DNA of 64,000 nucleotides from Calvatia gigantea (GCA_025093985.1 JACAAK010000003.1:558001-622000), one strand, 5' to 3'. Shown: positions 34,693 through 47,090, numbered from the stretch's first letter. The notes: generated by a model not told the origin, from the sequence alone. Translations and numbers: made by a program.

Positions 34693-35740
34693 TTATGCTG
34701 ATAAGACAGAGTAGTCAAGGGATACTCCATCATTGTAATACTTATCATCAAAGGCATCTCAGGGGTTTTCAAGAACTTGCTCTTGATAACATTGTTTCAT
34801 ATTTTCCACAGCTTGCACATGAATGGTCTCCCTTGAGGACCATTGTATGGAGGGATCTCTTAGATGAAAAATCAGTTTGAGCCCATAGCTCCATGGGTGA
34901 AGGTCTACTGTAGGCAGCTAGCTCAGGGCTGAATTGGGTACATCCACTGGGGTCTTGGTTGGCAGAGCTAGTTGCGATGGTAATAGAGGATTCATGAGAA
35001 AAACTGGGAGTAACATTGGGGATATGTCATCAGTTGACTGGAGGAAGTTCTGCCCTAGCAGATTTCAGAATCCCAGCTCATTCCAAGGGGAGTGTTGGGA
35101 TAGGATTGTTTATTTGGATTGGATAGACATACTTGGGTTTTAGTGACTAGAGAAGTTGCTAGGGTGTTGATTTCATATCATAGGCAGGGGTATGGGGAGT
35201 AGTTCTGGAGATGACCTTGGAGAAAGAGACTGGTAGATCTCATAGTTTGGGGTTGCTGGATAGGTTTTGTAAATTTGTTTGCTCAGGATTAGATTTGGGT
35301 ATAATAAGGCCACTTCCCATTCTGACTGGGTAGGTGAGTTTGTCCCAAGAGATATTATTGGTTGATTTGGTGGTTGGGGGAATGTAGATGTACTTAGGTC
35401 CTGTGAAGACATCAATCCAGAAATGCTTGTTCTGGTCAGCAATTTATTGTAATTCATCTTTGGTGAAGACAGCATTTGGGAGAGTAAGTATGGGCTTTTC
35501 CAGTAGTTCATTTATTTAGATGGTGGGGAGGATTGGAATAGGGGTTTGGTTGTCCAGAGATGAAACAATGGAAAAGTTGGGTACTGGAATACAAGAGGAG
35601 GAAGGGAGGGAACAGGTTTTTCTGGCAGGGGAGTTATTTTTGGTAGAAAGAGAAGAGACTGAAGAAAGGGAAGGGAAGGGGGGTGAGGCCACAATAGCAG
35701 CTTTCTTTCCCTTTTTGTAGCTTTTCTGGATAGGTGCCAT
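34693..35740 (-). pseudogene. E2 ORF3, shortened
   Basis: The post-integrase ORF of family E, start MAPIQKSYKKGKK at the ATG at 35740, stop TAA 34693-34695. About 700 bp that are present in E1 (roughly 48915-49600) are missing; here CTTGCACATGA is followed at once by ATGGTCTCCC (about 34816). The loss removes all three zinc knuckles that E1 has. The remaining N-terminal half (Ser/Pro-rich, LLEKPILTLPNAVF) carries further stops and shifts. Confidence 0.75.
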
Positions 35741-35977
35741 TGGTGGCTTAGTTTGTGGAAATGCTGTTAAGGAATGATGGAGAAGTTGGGAGAATTTCAA
35801 ATTATTTATATCCTTTTCATTGTTTAGGTGAAGTAAGGTTTAGTCAGTGTTCCTGTTGGTATTTTCATAACAGTTTTTGGGCATGCAGTAACAGTTGGGC
35901 TTTGTTTTCCCAAGAGTTTTTCTTCATGGTTGTAATCTTTTCATTTGATGTAATATTCTCTTTGTCTGTTTTTTAGT

Positions 35978-36871
35978 TTAGTAGTTTAGGATACCTTCAA
36001 TTTCATATTCTTCTTCTTCTTCTATTATGTCAGGGAGGAGTGGTTCTGGATTCAGTCCATGGATATCATTTTCAGTGTATTTGAAGAGAAGAGTGGCATG
36101 GAATATGTTGTGAATTTTCCATGTTTCAGGTAGATTTAGTTGGTAGGAGAGTGGCAATAAAACTTCTTTGATAGTGAATAATCTGAGGCATTTCAGTGCT
36201 ATCTTGTTTGATTTGAATGGGAGTTTTAGGTTTCTCCATTCAAGCCACACTTGTTGCCCTAGAGTGAAAGGTTTGAATTTTGATTTGATTTGTTGTTCCA
36301 TGTGTTCCATAGCTGGTTTGTGGACAGCTATTGCTTCTCTTTGTGTATAATCCAGGGATTCTATCCTTTCTTTGGTGGTAGTGAAGTTGGATTCTTCAAG
36401 GATTATAGGTATTCCATGGGGTTTGGTTCCATACATGAGCTCAAAAGGTGTCTGTTTTCAATCAGAATGTGTTCTTGAGTTGTGGGAGAACTCAAGAATA
36501 GATAGTGTTTCAGACTAGGTGGAGAGGTTTCCTGTGTAATAGATAGACAGGTATATAGCAATTTCCTAGTTGAATCATTCTATAGTTCTATTAGACTGAG
36601 GGTAGTAAGCTAATGAGAATAATTGGGTGATTCCAAGACATTTCATGAGAGCTTGACTAGAATTAGCTTGAAATCTGGGGTCATGGTCAGAGATTATCTT
36701 GTCTAGCAGTCCAAATCTGGTATAGACTTTGTCTATGATTATATCAGTGATTCCTTTGGCAGTGATTTCTTTTATACAAGGTGTGAGAATTACCCCCTTC
36801 ATAAGTCCATGGTCCACTATGGACAGAATTGAGTCAAATCCATGGGATTTTGGTAAGTTAGTAAGCAGATC
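35978..36871 (-). pseudogene. E2 pol fragment: integrase core and chromodomain
   Basis: Integrase residues with SDHDPRFQAN (second Asp region, about 36690) and QSNRTIE (Glu region, about 36580), followed by LMYGTKPHGIP and the GPY/F-like LRLFTIKEVLLPLSYQL. A chromodomain starts at EEEEEYEIEGILNY (about 36018). The expected rest of the chromodomain (35850-35975) is in decayed form. The right end is cut at the junction to A4. Confidence 0.8.
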
Positions 36872-37190
36872 CTGACACCAGTGTACAAGGCCAAATTCCT
36901 AAGTCAGAAACAACCATCAGTGCCTGACCCAGTGATCATCAATAATAAAGAAAAATATGAAGTGGATGAAATCTAAGGATAGTGGAAATGGGGAAGGGGC
37001 TATCAGTTCCTAGTACATTGGAAGGGGTATAGCAATGAAGAAGATACATGGACAGTGGAATTCAACCTGGGGAATGCAAAAGAAGCCATACAGGACTACC
37101 TAAAAAGGCATCTGGAAGATACCCATAAAAAGGGGAGTAGAAAGTCCAAAAACACATCCAACAAACCAACCAGCAAACAAACTCACTAAA
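36872..37190 (+). pseudogene. A4 chromodomain remnant
   Basis: The last about 100 codons of family A pol: FLSQKQPSVPDPVIINN, then EKYEVDEI, a stop, GRGYQFLVHWKGYSNEEDTWTVEFNLGNAKEAIQDYLKRHLEDTHKKG. The chromodomain core aromatic residues (Y, W, W) are kept. Family A elements carry this directly before ORF3. Confidence 0.78.
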
Positions 37191-37191
37191 C

Positions 37192-37672
37192 ATGCCTGCC
37201 TCCCAAACTAGCCACATCACAATCTCCTCTCTTGTCCACCCTAACCTGACTAGAATCTCTTCTGTCCCAACACCTGAGCTAGGCAACAGCAAAGCCCCTA
37301 CTCCCAGTGGCACACAATTCAACATGGCCACAATACTATCACTAGCCCAAGGACTGTTGGAGGACCTACTCAAGGATGTCAGCAATGCCACTGATGCCAA
37401 ATTAATCACTATTACAAACTAGAACAAGTAACTGAATACCAACTGCCTCATCACCCTTACCATAGTATACATCACATTCACAAATATGTATGTAGGTTTT
37501 GAAAATGCCTCCATATCCACTAGTAAATACATCCCCACCATCTTCCATGCCCTCTCCCAATTGGCCCTTACACCATCTGAACAAAGTCATGTCAACAGTT
37601 TACAAAGTTGGATTGACCTCACACTCAAAGTATTCAAGAACCTCGATGTCACAGAAATATTCCTAGAATTAG
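37192..37672 (+). pseudogene. A4 ORF3, N-terminal half
   Basis: Starts MPASQTSHITISSLVHP at ATG 37192. About 160 codons remain, up to VTEIFLELV, where C3 is inserted. Stops near 37420 and 37432. More diverged from A1, A2 and A5 than they are from each other; nearer to A3. Confidence 0.7.
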
Positions 37673-38019
37673 TGTAAGGGCAACCTACAGTCCAAGCGGC
37701 TTGGAGACACAAGGCTCTCACAAGATGGGTGAAGCGGATGAGTGGGTAACTATGGGGGAATCCTTAGTTATATTACAAATATGTGTACAGACTACATACC
37801 TGCAGGGGAATCCTTAGAGAATTGGATAAGAGTCCCCTGCAGGTGTACAGGTTAATATATACTACTCTTCTGTCCATTGTCCTATTGTTTCATTATGTAC
37901 AACAGTCCATCATTGTCCTTTGGAATCTCCAGTTATTGTCCATGTCTGCGTAGCTGAGTGCAGGTGAGATTGTGGGGTTGTGGGATAGTCCAGGGGGACC
38001 GTTGGGGGTTGCCCTGACA
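37673..38019 (-). repeat. C3 3' LTR
   Basis: 347 bp from TGTAAGGGCAACC to GGTTGCCCTGACA on the plus strand. The reversed polypurine tract CCACCCCCCCTCCAAAA follows (about 38021-38037). Confidence 0.92.
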
Positions 38020-41000
38020 TCCACCCCCCCTCCAAAATTGCAGTGTCTCAATGCATGGTGCTGGATTGGTTAGAAGGGAAGTGAGCTGAAGGTAAGCATG
38101 CGGATGAGGTGGGGGGCACCAGGATTTTTGCAGTAGAAGTCCTGAACTAGTTCTGGGGCATGGACTCTGTCGGCTAGCTCCCACAAGTTGTGTTCCATTC
38201 CAAAACCTTTCCACTTGATGAGATATTGAAGTTGTCTTCAGTGGACATGGCTGTTGAGGACTTTTTCAACCTTCCATTCCTCTTCTTCGTTGACAATGAT
38301 GGGATTGGGTAGGGGTTTCATGCAGCAGTTCTCAATTGGATTGGGTGGTACAGGTGTGAGTTTGACGATGTTGAAGACTGGATGGAGGTGTTGCATGGAG
38401 CAGGGGAGGTGAAGACAGTAGGCATTAGCATTGACCTGCTTGTCTATAACGTACAGTCTGAGGTGTTGGTGAGAAAGCTTCCTTGATGGGCAGGTAGTCT
38501 GGATATCATCTGCTTTGAGGTAAACTTTGTTGCCTGGCTTGTATACCAGTGCAGGTGTGCATCATTGGTTATAGTAGTGGGTCATATCATCTTTCACCTT
38601 GACCAGTGTGGCTTTCACTTCTTCCAGTGTTGACTCCATTTGCTTCATAAACTTGTTCACTGATTCAATCTTTGAGGGTGGCTGATGTGGCTCAAATCCC
38701 ATGCATGGGTGATGTCCAGTGTCTAAGAGGAAAGAGGAGTGTTGGGTAGAAGCGTGGATGTGGTTGTTGTGTTGGAATTCTGTGAGTGGGAGAAGGTCAT
38801 ACCAGTCATTCTGTTGCTCATTTATGAAGAGGCAGAGGTACTGATCAAGTTCCTGGTTCACCCGCTCTGTCTGCCCATCAGTTTGTGGGTGCCAGGCAGT
38901 TGAGGTGGCCATCTTGATCCCTAAGAGTCGGTAAAGCTCTTTTGTAAATGTAGCAACAAACTGTGGTCCACAGTCCAAGACGACTGCATTGGGAGGTCTG
39001 TGGAGTTTCCAGATATTGTGGAGGAAGAGCCATGCTATGCCTTTGGCTGAGACAGTGGTGTGGGTTGGGATGAAGTGGGCTCGTTTAGAGACAGAGTCCA
39101 CCACTGTCATGACGGTGTCATAGCCTGCAGATTCTGGGAGTTCAACCACAAAATCTACACTAAGTGTGTCCCAGCAGGCCTCAGGAATGGGGAGCAGATG
39201 GAGTTCTCCTTGCAGGGGATGGCAGATGGGCTTGGTGCACATGCAGAGGTTGCAGGTAGAGATGTACTGACCAATGTATCAAGCCATCTGGGGCCACCAG
39301 TAGTTACAGGAGACAAGTTCTAGCATTTTCCATTGCCCAGCATGTCCTGCAATCTTTGTGTTGTGGTGGAGAGCCACTATCCTCCACCTAAGATCAGAGT
39401 CTGTTGAGATGTAGATCTTCCCTTGGAACAGAAGTAGACCATCCTGCTCTGTCCATTCTGCACTCCTCATGGTCTTGGTCGATGACTGTTTAAGTTCCTG
39501 TATGGCTTTAGTGACTGCCTTTTCTTGTTTACCCATGTGGTTTCTAGTGTGGATGTTCTTCAACAGGAGCTGCTCCTCTCCTTCCATTAAAATCCCTTCA
39601 AGTGCACAGATAGTGAAGAGACTGTCAGAAAGGAGGGTGATGTTCTCATTGTTGTGGGCTCTTATGCCATGGTCAGCTCTGCGGGATAGTGTATTGGGTT
39701 TGTCCATAGTTCGGCCAAGATAGTGGTACAAGCAGAAATTGAAGTGGGAGAATATGAGAGACCAGTGGGTTTGGCGACTGTTGAGTTTCTTGGCAGACAT
39801 GAAGTATTCCAGATTTTTGTGGTCCGTCCAGATCTTGATTTGGTGGCATGCACCTTCGAGGAAGTGTTTCCACTCCTCTAGTACATGGATGATCACCAGC
39901 ATTTCCTTGTCATAGATCTTGTAATTCTGTTTGACCACTGAGAGGGACTTTGAATAGAATGCCACTAGATGCCATTGATCTGAGTCTGCCACTTTTTGAG
40001 AGAGAACTGCACCCATAGCAAAGTCTGAGCTGTCTGCTTCGACACAGAAGGGAGTAGAGTCATTGGGTGACAGGAGAACAGGAGAGGAGGTAACTATGTC
40101 CTTAAGTGCCTGGAAAGCCACTTCTTTCACAGTGCCCTATTTCCACTTGGTGTCTGCCTTAGTGAGATCGAAGAGGGGGCAGGCTATATGGGAGAAGTCA
40201 TGGATGAAGTGGTGGTAGAAGTTGACAAATCCAAGGAATGCCTGGACTTCTCCTATGTCAGCTGGAGCGGGCCACTCTTGTACTTCTGCAACCTTGACTG
40301 GATCCATCTCAACACTATTCTCTGATATGATGAGACCAAGGTACTCAATGCAGGTCTTCTCAAACTTGCACTTTTTGGATTTAAGAAAAAGCTGGTGCTG
40401 TTCAAGAATTTGCAAAACCCAGCAGGTGACCTCTCGATGCTCTTCAATTGTCTTCATGAAGATCAGGATGTTGTCCATGTATACCACCACAATGCCCTCC
40501 ATGATAAGCTTGTGGAAGATGTCATTCATCATGGTTTGGAAGGTGGTGGGGCTGTTGGTGAGGCCAAAGAACATAACCAGCAGCTTGAATAATCCACGAT
40601 TCATCTGGAATGCAGCCTTCCACTCATTACCTAGCTTAATCTGCACATTGTTGAATCCCCAGTGAACATCCAGTTTAGTGAAGTACTTAACCCTGTGAAG
40701 TTGTGCAATGAGTTTGGATATGAGTGGGAGAGGGTACTTGTTTTTCACTGTGATGGCGTTGAGGGTGCGGTAGTCCTGGATGAGGCAGAGGGATCCATCC
40801 TTCTTCTTGATGAAGAAGACAGGTGAGGCCATAGGGGATTTAGAGGGGCAGATGCAGCCAGACAAGAGGTTTTCCTGTATGAATTTGTCCAACTGTGACT
40901 GCTCAGTGGATGAGAGTGGGTACACCTTGCAGCCCTTCGGGTTGGCACCTGGGATGAGCTCAATTATGTGATCCCACAGTCGATGCTCAGGTAGTGTATT

Positions 41001-41130
41001 GAAGGACTCCTTGGTGAACATGGCTTCAAACTTATGGAGGTAGGAGGGGACAATTTCTCTAAACCTGGTGGGTGAGTCAGATGAGTTGGAGTTACAGTGG
41101 AAGGCCTCAGCTAGCTGTTGGGATGTGGTA
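38020..41130 (-). pseudogene. C3 pol, RT to chromodomain
   Basis: Read from right to left: the end of the protease/RT linker (SQQLAEAFHCNSNSSDSPTRFREIVPSYLHKFE, about 41120), RT with [10 protein letters not shown] (about 40825), [13 protein letters not shown], active site YMDNILIF (about 40480; Asn for Asp), RNase H with VEADSSDFAMGAVLSQ (about 40050) and TDHKNLEYF (about 39825), integrase GHAGQWK...CNLCMC, SVDFVVELPES (about 39160), LDCGPQFVATF (about 38975), QTERVNQELDQYL (about 38870), GPY/F-like RLYVIDKQ, and a worn chromodomain (about 38320-38200). Stops at the ends of several blocks (for example 40137, 39278 and 38561) make it dead. It shares the Asn-type RT site and LDC change with C1. 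Confidence 0.85.
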
Positions 41131-41436
41131 TGTTGTGGATTTCCACTGATCACACCATGTCCTATATTCATCTACATTTCTATCAGCTTGTGTACCTGTT
41201 TCAGCTATTTCCTACTAAGCGATCTCCAAGTATGACTCCAACTAACTACAATGCCATCCCTATTGGACATTTCATGTAGTTTCCCATCCATTCAACTAGA
41301 TGCTCCCATAGTATTTAAGTGTACATACAATCTCCTGTATTCAGTATGCTTAACCACCTAGTTCTCCTTCCCTTACTTGCCCTCAAGTCTTAGCCTAAGT
41401 TGCAACCTGAGGTTTACTTAGACTAAGGTCATAACA
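41131..41436 (+). repeat. A5 5' LTR
   Basis: 306 bp from TGTTGTGGATTTCC to GTCATAACA. TATTTAAGTGTACATAC near 41312 is promoter-like. The primer-binding region TTTGGTTAAGTGTCCC follows directly, with TGG from the third base. Confidence 0.93.
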
Positions 41437-41517
41437 TTTGGTTAAGTGTCCCTACCTCACCTTGCAAGGAGAAGGCTGAAACAGGCCTGAACAAACGATG
41501 AACCCAGGAGCTAGTTT

Positions 41518-42667
41518 ATGAGCTCAAACCCAGATGAATATAGAGAACTAAATCTCAAAGTCACAGACGATGAGTCAGAAACATCAGATGAAGAAGAAGC
41601 AGGGAATCCTGAAGTACCTGCAGAAACAACCAAACATGATGAACCTAGAGAATATACACAAGGAACAAACTCAGCTGAAGAAGAAGTTATATTAGAACTT
41701 TCTAAATGAACTCAACTTAGCAGAAGAAGAGTTAGGACAAGAACAGGAGGAATCAGAATCAGGCAAGACAAGCTCAGAAGATACTGAATCAGAAGTAGAA
41801 ATGACAGACAACACCATAGCCACTGCACCAGTGCCAGCAATACCCAGTGGGAAGGGCTTAGTGCCCGACCCAGGATTCTTTGATGGAACCCAAACCAAGT
41901 TTAATGATTGATGGAGAGCTATGACACTCTTTATGAAATTTAACAAGATCACCTCAGCTGATGGCCAAGTTATAGCAGTCCTAGCTAGGCTACAAGGAGG
42001 AATGGCAGGAGCCTATGCAGCTATGAAAGCACCAGCCATTTTAGAATCAGAGGACTCTGTAGACTGGAAGGTTTTCTCCAAGGAGTTCAGGAGGACCTTT
42101 TCAGATGATGCCTCCAATAGCAAAGCAGAATGGCAGATCGAAAAGTTCAAACAGGGAAATTGAAACACCACCAACTACCTAATCGAATTTGAGGTCTTGA
42201 AAAGTAAAGCCAAGACTGACAGCAAGCACACCATGTTCCTACTCAGAAAGAATGCCTGGCAGGATATTATACACACAATCACCAGTTATCTACCTTTGGC
42301 CAGACCAAATACATATGCAGAATGGAAGGAAGCCATACTCTCCGTTGGACAAGGATACGAAGCATCCGAGTACCAAGGAGACAAGAAAACAAACACTGGT
42401 ACCACCTATGGAGGAATGGGTGAACCCATGGAGATAGGAAGTAGGCGTCACGTCTTCAATGACAAAGGAGAACTGAAGTGCTACAATTGTGGCATTTTTG
42501 GCCACATTGCCAAAGACTACAAAAGGCCCAAGGGATTAATATGCTACAACTGCAGCAAGAAGGGACATATAGCCAAAGTCTGCACTACACCCAAGAAGAT
42601 TCAAGTCTGGAGAGTAGAAGAAACTACTGAAGAGGAGAGAAAGGATTTTTCTGAAGACTCTGAGTAG
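41518..42667 (+). pseudogene. A5 gag
   Basis: Start MSSNPDEYRELNLKVTDDESE at ATG 41518. A one-base insertion near 41698 shifts the frame (A2 has one T less there); the downstream frame then runs to TAG 42665-42667 with stops near 41910 and 42164. The capsid-like region FFDGTQTKFND-stop-WRAMTLFMKFNKI is near 41880-41950. Two zinc knuckles lie at 42478-42585: [14 protein letters not shown] (last Cys now Tyr) and [14 protein letters not shown] (canonical). Candidate frameshift heptamer at 42643-42649. Confidence 0.85.
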
Positions 42668-45203
42668 GCATTATCTCGAGAGTCAAAAAGCTTGTATCTA
42701 GAATATCAGACAAATTCTACATGATTCCTCAGAGAAGAAAGCGCGAACTAAACCTGGAAGGGAAAATACAAACAGTGGGAAAAGAAATCATGGTCAGCAC
42801 AATTGTAGACTTGGGATGCATGACTAGCAGCATCAGCAAGAAACTAGTAGATGAAGAAAGACTCCCCACCCAGAAATTAGAACAGCAAATCTTGGTATTA
42901 AATGCAGACGGAACCCCAAATCAAGGAGGAAAAGTAACCAAAATGGCCACAATTGACATAGATATCCAAGGACACAAAGAACAAATCAAGGCCTCAGTCA
43001 TACAACTACAAGACCAGGCAGAAGTCTTCCTAGGACATGATTGGCTAATCAAGCACAATCCAGAGGTAGATTGGAACAATGGAGAAATCAAATTCACCCA
43101 ATGCCCACCCAACTGTCAATTCCCCCATTGGAACATCCCCATCACAGGAAAAATACGAAGTATGGCCATTACAGAAGACTTATGGGAAGAAGAAGACAAA
43201 CTAGACCCGACCAAACCAGAAGACCTACCAGACTATGTACAACCATTCACACATCTATTCAACAAAAACATGTTTGATAAACTCCCAGAACAAACTGAAT
43301 GGGATCATGAGATAATCCTAATGGAAGATGCTCCAAAGGAAATAAGTGCAGGAATGTACAATATGACAATCAAAGAACAAGATGAACTCAAAGCATTTAT
43401 CAAGGAAAACCTTGAATCAGGGTGAATACAACCATCTAAATCCCCATATACAGTGCCAACATTCTTCATTCCAAAGAAAGATGGGTCCAAAAGACTTATT
43501 CAAGACTACAGACAACTAAACAACATAGTAGTCAAGGACAAGACACCACTGCCAAGAATCAGTGAAGTCATTGACAAACTTGGAAAGGCAAAATACTTCA
43601 ACAAACTTGACATTATCTGGGGATATAACAATGTCCAGATCAAGGAAGGAGATGAATGGAAAGCAGCATTCCTCACCAATGAGGGACTTTTCAAACCAAT
43701 GGTCATGTATTTTGGTCTAAGCAACTTACCAGGAACATTCTCCAGAATGATGATGAGCATCTTCCATGACCTCTTACAAAATGGAGATATTGTAAACTAT
43801 ATGGATGACTTCACTATCCCAGGGGACACCAAGGAGCAACTAAAAGAACAAACCATATGATTCCTAGAACGAGTAGCCCAATACAACCTATGCTTCAAAC
43901 AAACCAAATGCATCTTTGACATGGAAGAAATCCCAATGCTAGGAGTCAAAGTAGGACATGGACAAATTGAAATGGAAGAAGAAAAGGTGAAATTGGTATG
44001 AGATTGGCCCAAACCCAAAAGCACCAAAGGAGTAGAGAAATTCTTGGGTTTTGCCAATTATTATCGACACTTCATCAAGAACTTCAGCAAGATTGCAGGA
44101 CCATTAAACAAACTGAAAGGGCTAGCCACATGGGAATGGACACAAGAATACCAAGCCTCATTTGACCAACTCAAGAAATACATTACTGAGGAACCCATCC
44201 TGACATTGCCACAAAGGCAAGGCCAGTTCAGAGTAGAAGTCGACACATCAGACTATGCATTAGGAGGTGTACTATCACAATTACAAGAAGATAAGTGGCA
44301 CCCGATTGCCTTCACATCATAAACACTATCGCTGGCAGAATGAAACTATGAAATATATGACAAAGAACTACTAGCCATTGTTCACGCCTTGAAAGAATGG
44401 AGACACTACCTGCTGGATGCTGAAGAAAAGTTTGAAATATGGACCAACCATGAAAACCTAAAATACTACTGAGAGCCACAAAAGTTAAATAGACAACAAG
44501 CCTGATGGTACCTATGATTACAAGACTACAACTTCATATTAAGACATGTGCCTGGAAAAATGAATATGAAAGCCGACCTACTATCCCAAATCCACCAAAT
44601 GCCAGAAGGAGAAGAGGATAAACTAGTCACTATGATCCAGGAAAGCTGGCTACAAACAAGAAGCACAGACAGCACAGTGCTTCTATGAGCAGAACTGTTC
44701 ATTGAACCAGACTTCCTAGAACAGATCCAAGACTAGACCCAACGAGAAACAGCAGTCCTGACCAAACTAAAGAAAGAAGGATCCCAACTCACAGAAGACA
44801 ATGGAGTTATCTACAAGCAAAAAAGTGCATATGTCCTACCTGACCAAAAACTACAAGAAGAAATCCTAATACAGTACCATGACATCCCAGATACAGAACA
44901 CCCAGGACAACCCAGAATGATGGAACTAATCAGCCATGACTACTGGTGGCCATTAATACAGAAAGACATAAAAAAATACATCCAAGGATGCCAAGCCTGC
45001 CAAAGGAACAAAGCAAGAACAATGCTGCTCAAATTGCCACTACACCCCCTCCCAATACCCAATGGACCTTGGGAAGAAATTAGCATTGATATAATTGGAC
45101 TGCTACCAGAGTCAGAAGGAAAAGACACAATACTGGTCATCATAGACTGCTTCACAAAAATGATATGGCTCACAGCGACTACTATGGATGTTTCATCCAA
45201 AGG

Positions 45204-45751
45204 TGTTACAATTGGGTTACGCAGGATATCGGCTGAAGGTTAGCCACCAGGTGATGTCGGGTGAGAACATACAGAGCGGGTGAATTCAGACAAGTATGAG
45301 ATTTGGACTCAACAGCTTCAATGTATGTGTTGCGCCTTCCTGCTGTCATCAAAGTCCATATTTCAGGAGGGAGTAGGGTCAGAGGGTCGGAGGAACAGAG
45401 ACAGAGAGGAACAGGATCAGAGGGTGTAATTGTGGTTGATAATCAGACTGAGGATTTACAAGCATGGGGACTAGGTTTATATACTAGTCTGAAAAGTGGG
45501 AAGTACAAAAGTAATGGTGAACGAAGAATGGATGGCCGCTGAGGACAGCCATCTAACAAGACACTGGGATCAAGTTCTAACTATAAGGCGATAGTGGAGA
45601 AGTTGAAGGGAATGGAGATTAAGATGGAAAACAGGATATTGGACTGACTGACAGAAAGAATGAAGAGCACCCAATGCAGCCAGACTAAGGTAATGATGAC
45701 TACGAGTGGGGGAAGTGGGTGAGAGTGGGCAAACATGTGTGGGTCATGACA
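45204..45751 (-). mobile_element. Solo LTR G in the A5 integrase, unknown family
   Basis: 548 bp, TGTTACAATTGGG...GGGTCATGACA, with a perfect duplication AAAGG (45199-45203, 45752-45756). Integrase codons VSSKG and IAKIYRDE join across it. On the minus strand it starts TGTCATGACCCACA and ends CCCAATTGTAACA, which weakly recalls the ends of the B LTR (TATCACAACCCA...TTAACA), so it may be a distant relative of B. TATATAAACC on the minus strand near 45480 supports that orientation. No ORF of interest inside. Confidence 0.88.
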
Positions 45752-46376
45752 AAAGGCATTGCAAAGATATATCGGGATGAGATATGGAAGCTACATGGAC
45801 TACTGAGGAAAGTACTCAGCGACTGAGGACCTCAGTTCACATCAGAATTCACCAAGGAATTATTCAAGGGACTTGACATAGAATGAAATCTATCAACAGC
45901 ATATCACCCACAAACAGATGGACAAATGGAACACATCAACAGAGAAGTAGAAATGTACATTCGCTTATATTGCAATTACAACCAGGATGACTGGGCAGGA
46001 TAGCTCCCCATTGCAGAATTTCAGTATAACGATAAACAACATGGAGGAACACAAGCAACACCATTCTTCTTAAACTATGGAAGGAACCCATGGAAAGGCA
46101 AGAATGAGCTAACAGCAAACAACCCAGTGGCCACAGAGTTCCTAAAAAGACTTCAGACTGCTCGAGATGATACTTCATCAGCACTACATATGTACCAAGA
46201 AAAGATGAAACAGTAACATGACCACAATAAGACCCACACCAAAATGTACCAAATAGGTGATGTGGTGTGGCTGGAGAACACAAATATCCATACCAATCAG
46301 ACATCAAAGAAGCTAGGCCAAAAATGGTATGGACCTTTCCTCATTATGGAAAAGATAGGAGAAGTGGCATATTGGC

Positions 46377-46714
46377 TGTCAGGGCAACCCCCAACGGTCC
46401 CCCTGGACTGCCCCACAACCCCATGCTCTCACCCATGCTCAGCTGCGCAGACATGAGTAACAACTGGAGATCCCGAAGGACAATGATGGACTTACGTACA
46501 TAATGAAACAATAGGACAATGGACAGAAGAGTAGTATATATTAACCTGTACACCTGCAGGGGACCCTTATCCAATTCTCTAAGGATTCCCCTGCAGGTAT
46601 GTAGTCCGTACACACATTTGTAATACAACTAAGGATTCCCCTGCAGTTACCCGCTCGCCCACTTTGTGAGAGCCTCGCGTCCCTGAGCTGCTCGGACTGC
46701 AGGTTGCCCTTACA
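46377..46714 (+). mobile_element. Solo LTR of family C in A5 pol
   Basis: 338 bp with family C ends (TGTCAGGGCAACCC...GGTTGCCCTTACA), TATA box and hairpin. The flanks are TTGGC (46372-46376) and TCAGC (46715-46719). They differ at two bases, but A1 has TCGGC at the same place (1209-1213): one copy lost the C and the other the G of the same CpG. Confidence 0.93.
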
Positions 46715-47090
46715 TCAGCTACTATTGCCAGATGGATGGACCATCCATGATGTATTCAACAAACAGCTCCTGACACCAGCACACCAGGCCAAGTTCCCAA
46801 GTCAAGAACAGCCATCAGTGCCTGATCCAGTGATCATTAACAATGAAGAGGAATATGAAGTAGAAAAGATCTACAGACAAAGGAAACAGGGAAGGGGCTA
46901 TCAATTCTTAGTCCACTGGAAGGGGTATAGCAATGAGGAAAATACATGGACAGTGGAGTGCAACTTGGAAAATGCAAAAGATGCCATATGAGATTACCTG
47001 AAAAGGCACCTGGAGGATACCCATAAAAAGAAGGGCAGAAAACACAAAAAAGCATTGAACAGACAACCCAGACAAGAAAACTAAATAAGC

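Larger units (their letters stand above)
34269..36871 (-). mobile_element. Ty3/gypsy chromovirus E2 (family E), fragment
   Basis: A minus-strand family E remnant: part of the 3' LTR (34269-34660, about 392 of 615 bp; the rest was displaced by A3), a shortened ORF3, the chromodomain and part of the integrase. It stops at 36871, where the sequence switches to family A without an LTR or duplication. The complete copy E1 (48126-57704) gives the layout. Confidence 0.85.
36870..37672 (+). mobile_element. Family A fragment A4
   Basis: A plus-strand fragment that starts inside the integrase/chromodomain linker (homologous to A5 from about 46753) and runs into ORF3, where C3 interrupts it at 37673. 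There is no LTR at its left edge. It directly abuts E2 within a few bases of shared sequence (TCC and TCCTGACACC). Its right part would lie beyond the window because C3 and H follow. Confidence 0.8.
42664..47084 (+). pseudogene. A5 pol polyprotein, split by two solo LTRs
   Basis: About 1175 codons once G and the solo C LTR are removed, and free of indels as far as I can follow it. Protease: VDLGCMTSSIS (about 42808; DSG changed to DLG). RT: FFIPKKDGSKRLIQDYRQLN (about 43462), DIIWGYNN, active site YMDDF (about 43798, intact). RNase H: VEVDTSDYALGGVLS (about 44236), [18 protein letters not shown]. Integrase: EHPGQ...CQACQRN (about 44898-45008), SIDIIGLLPES (about 45080), solo LTR G, then SD-stop-GPQFTSEF (about 45820), QMEHINRE. 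The solo C LTR is in the GPY/F region. Chromodomain EEEYEVEKI...YLKRHLED (about 46845-47010). About a dozen stops, mostly TGA. Confidence 0.87.
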
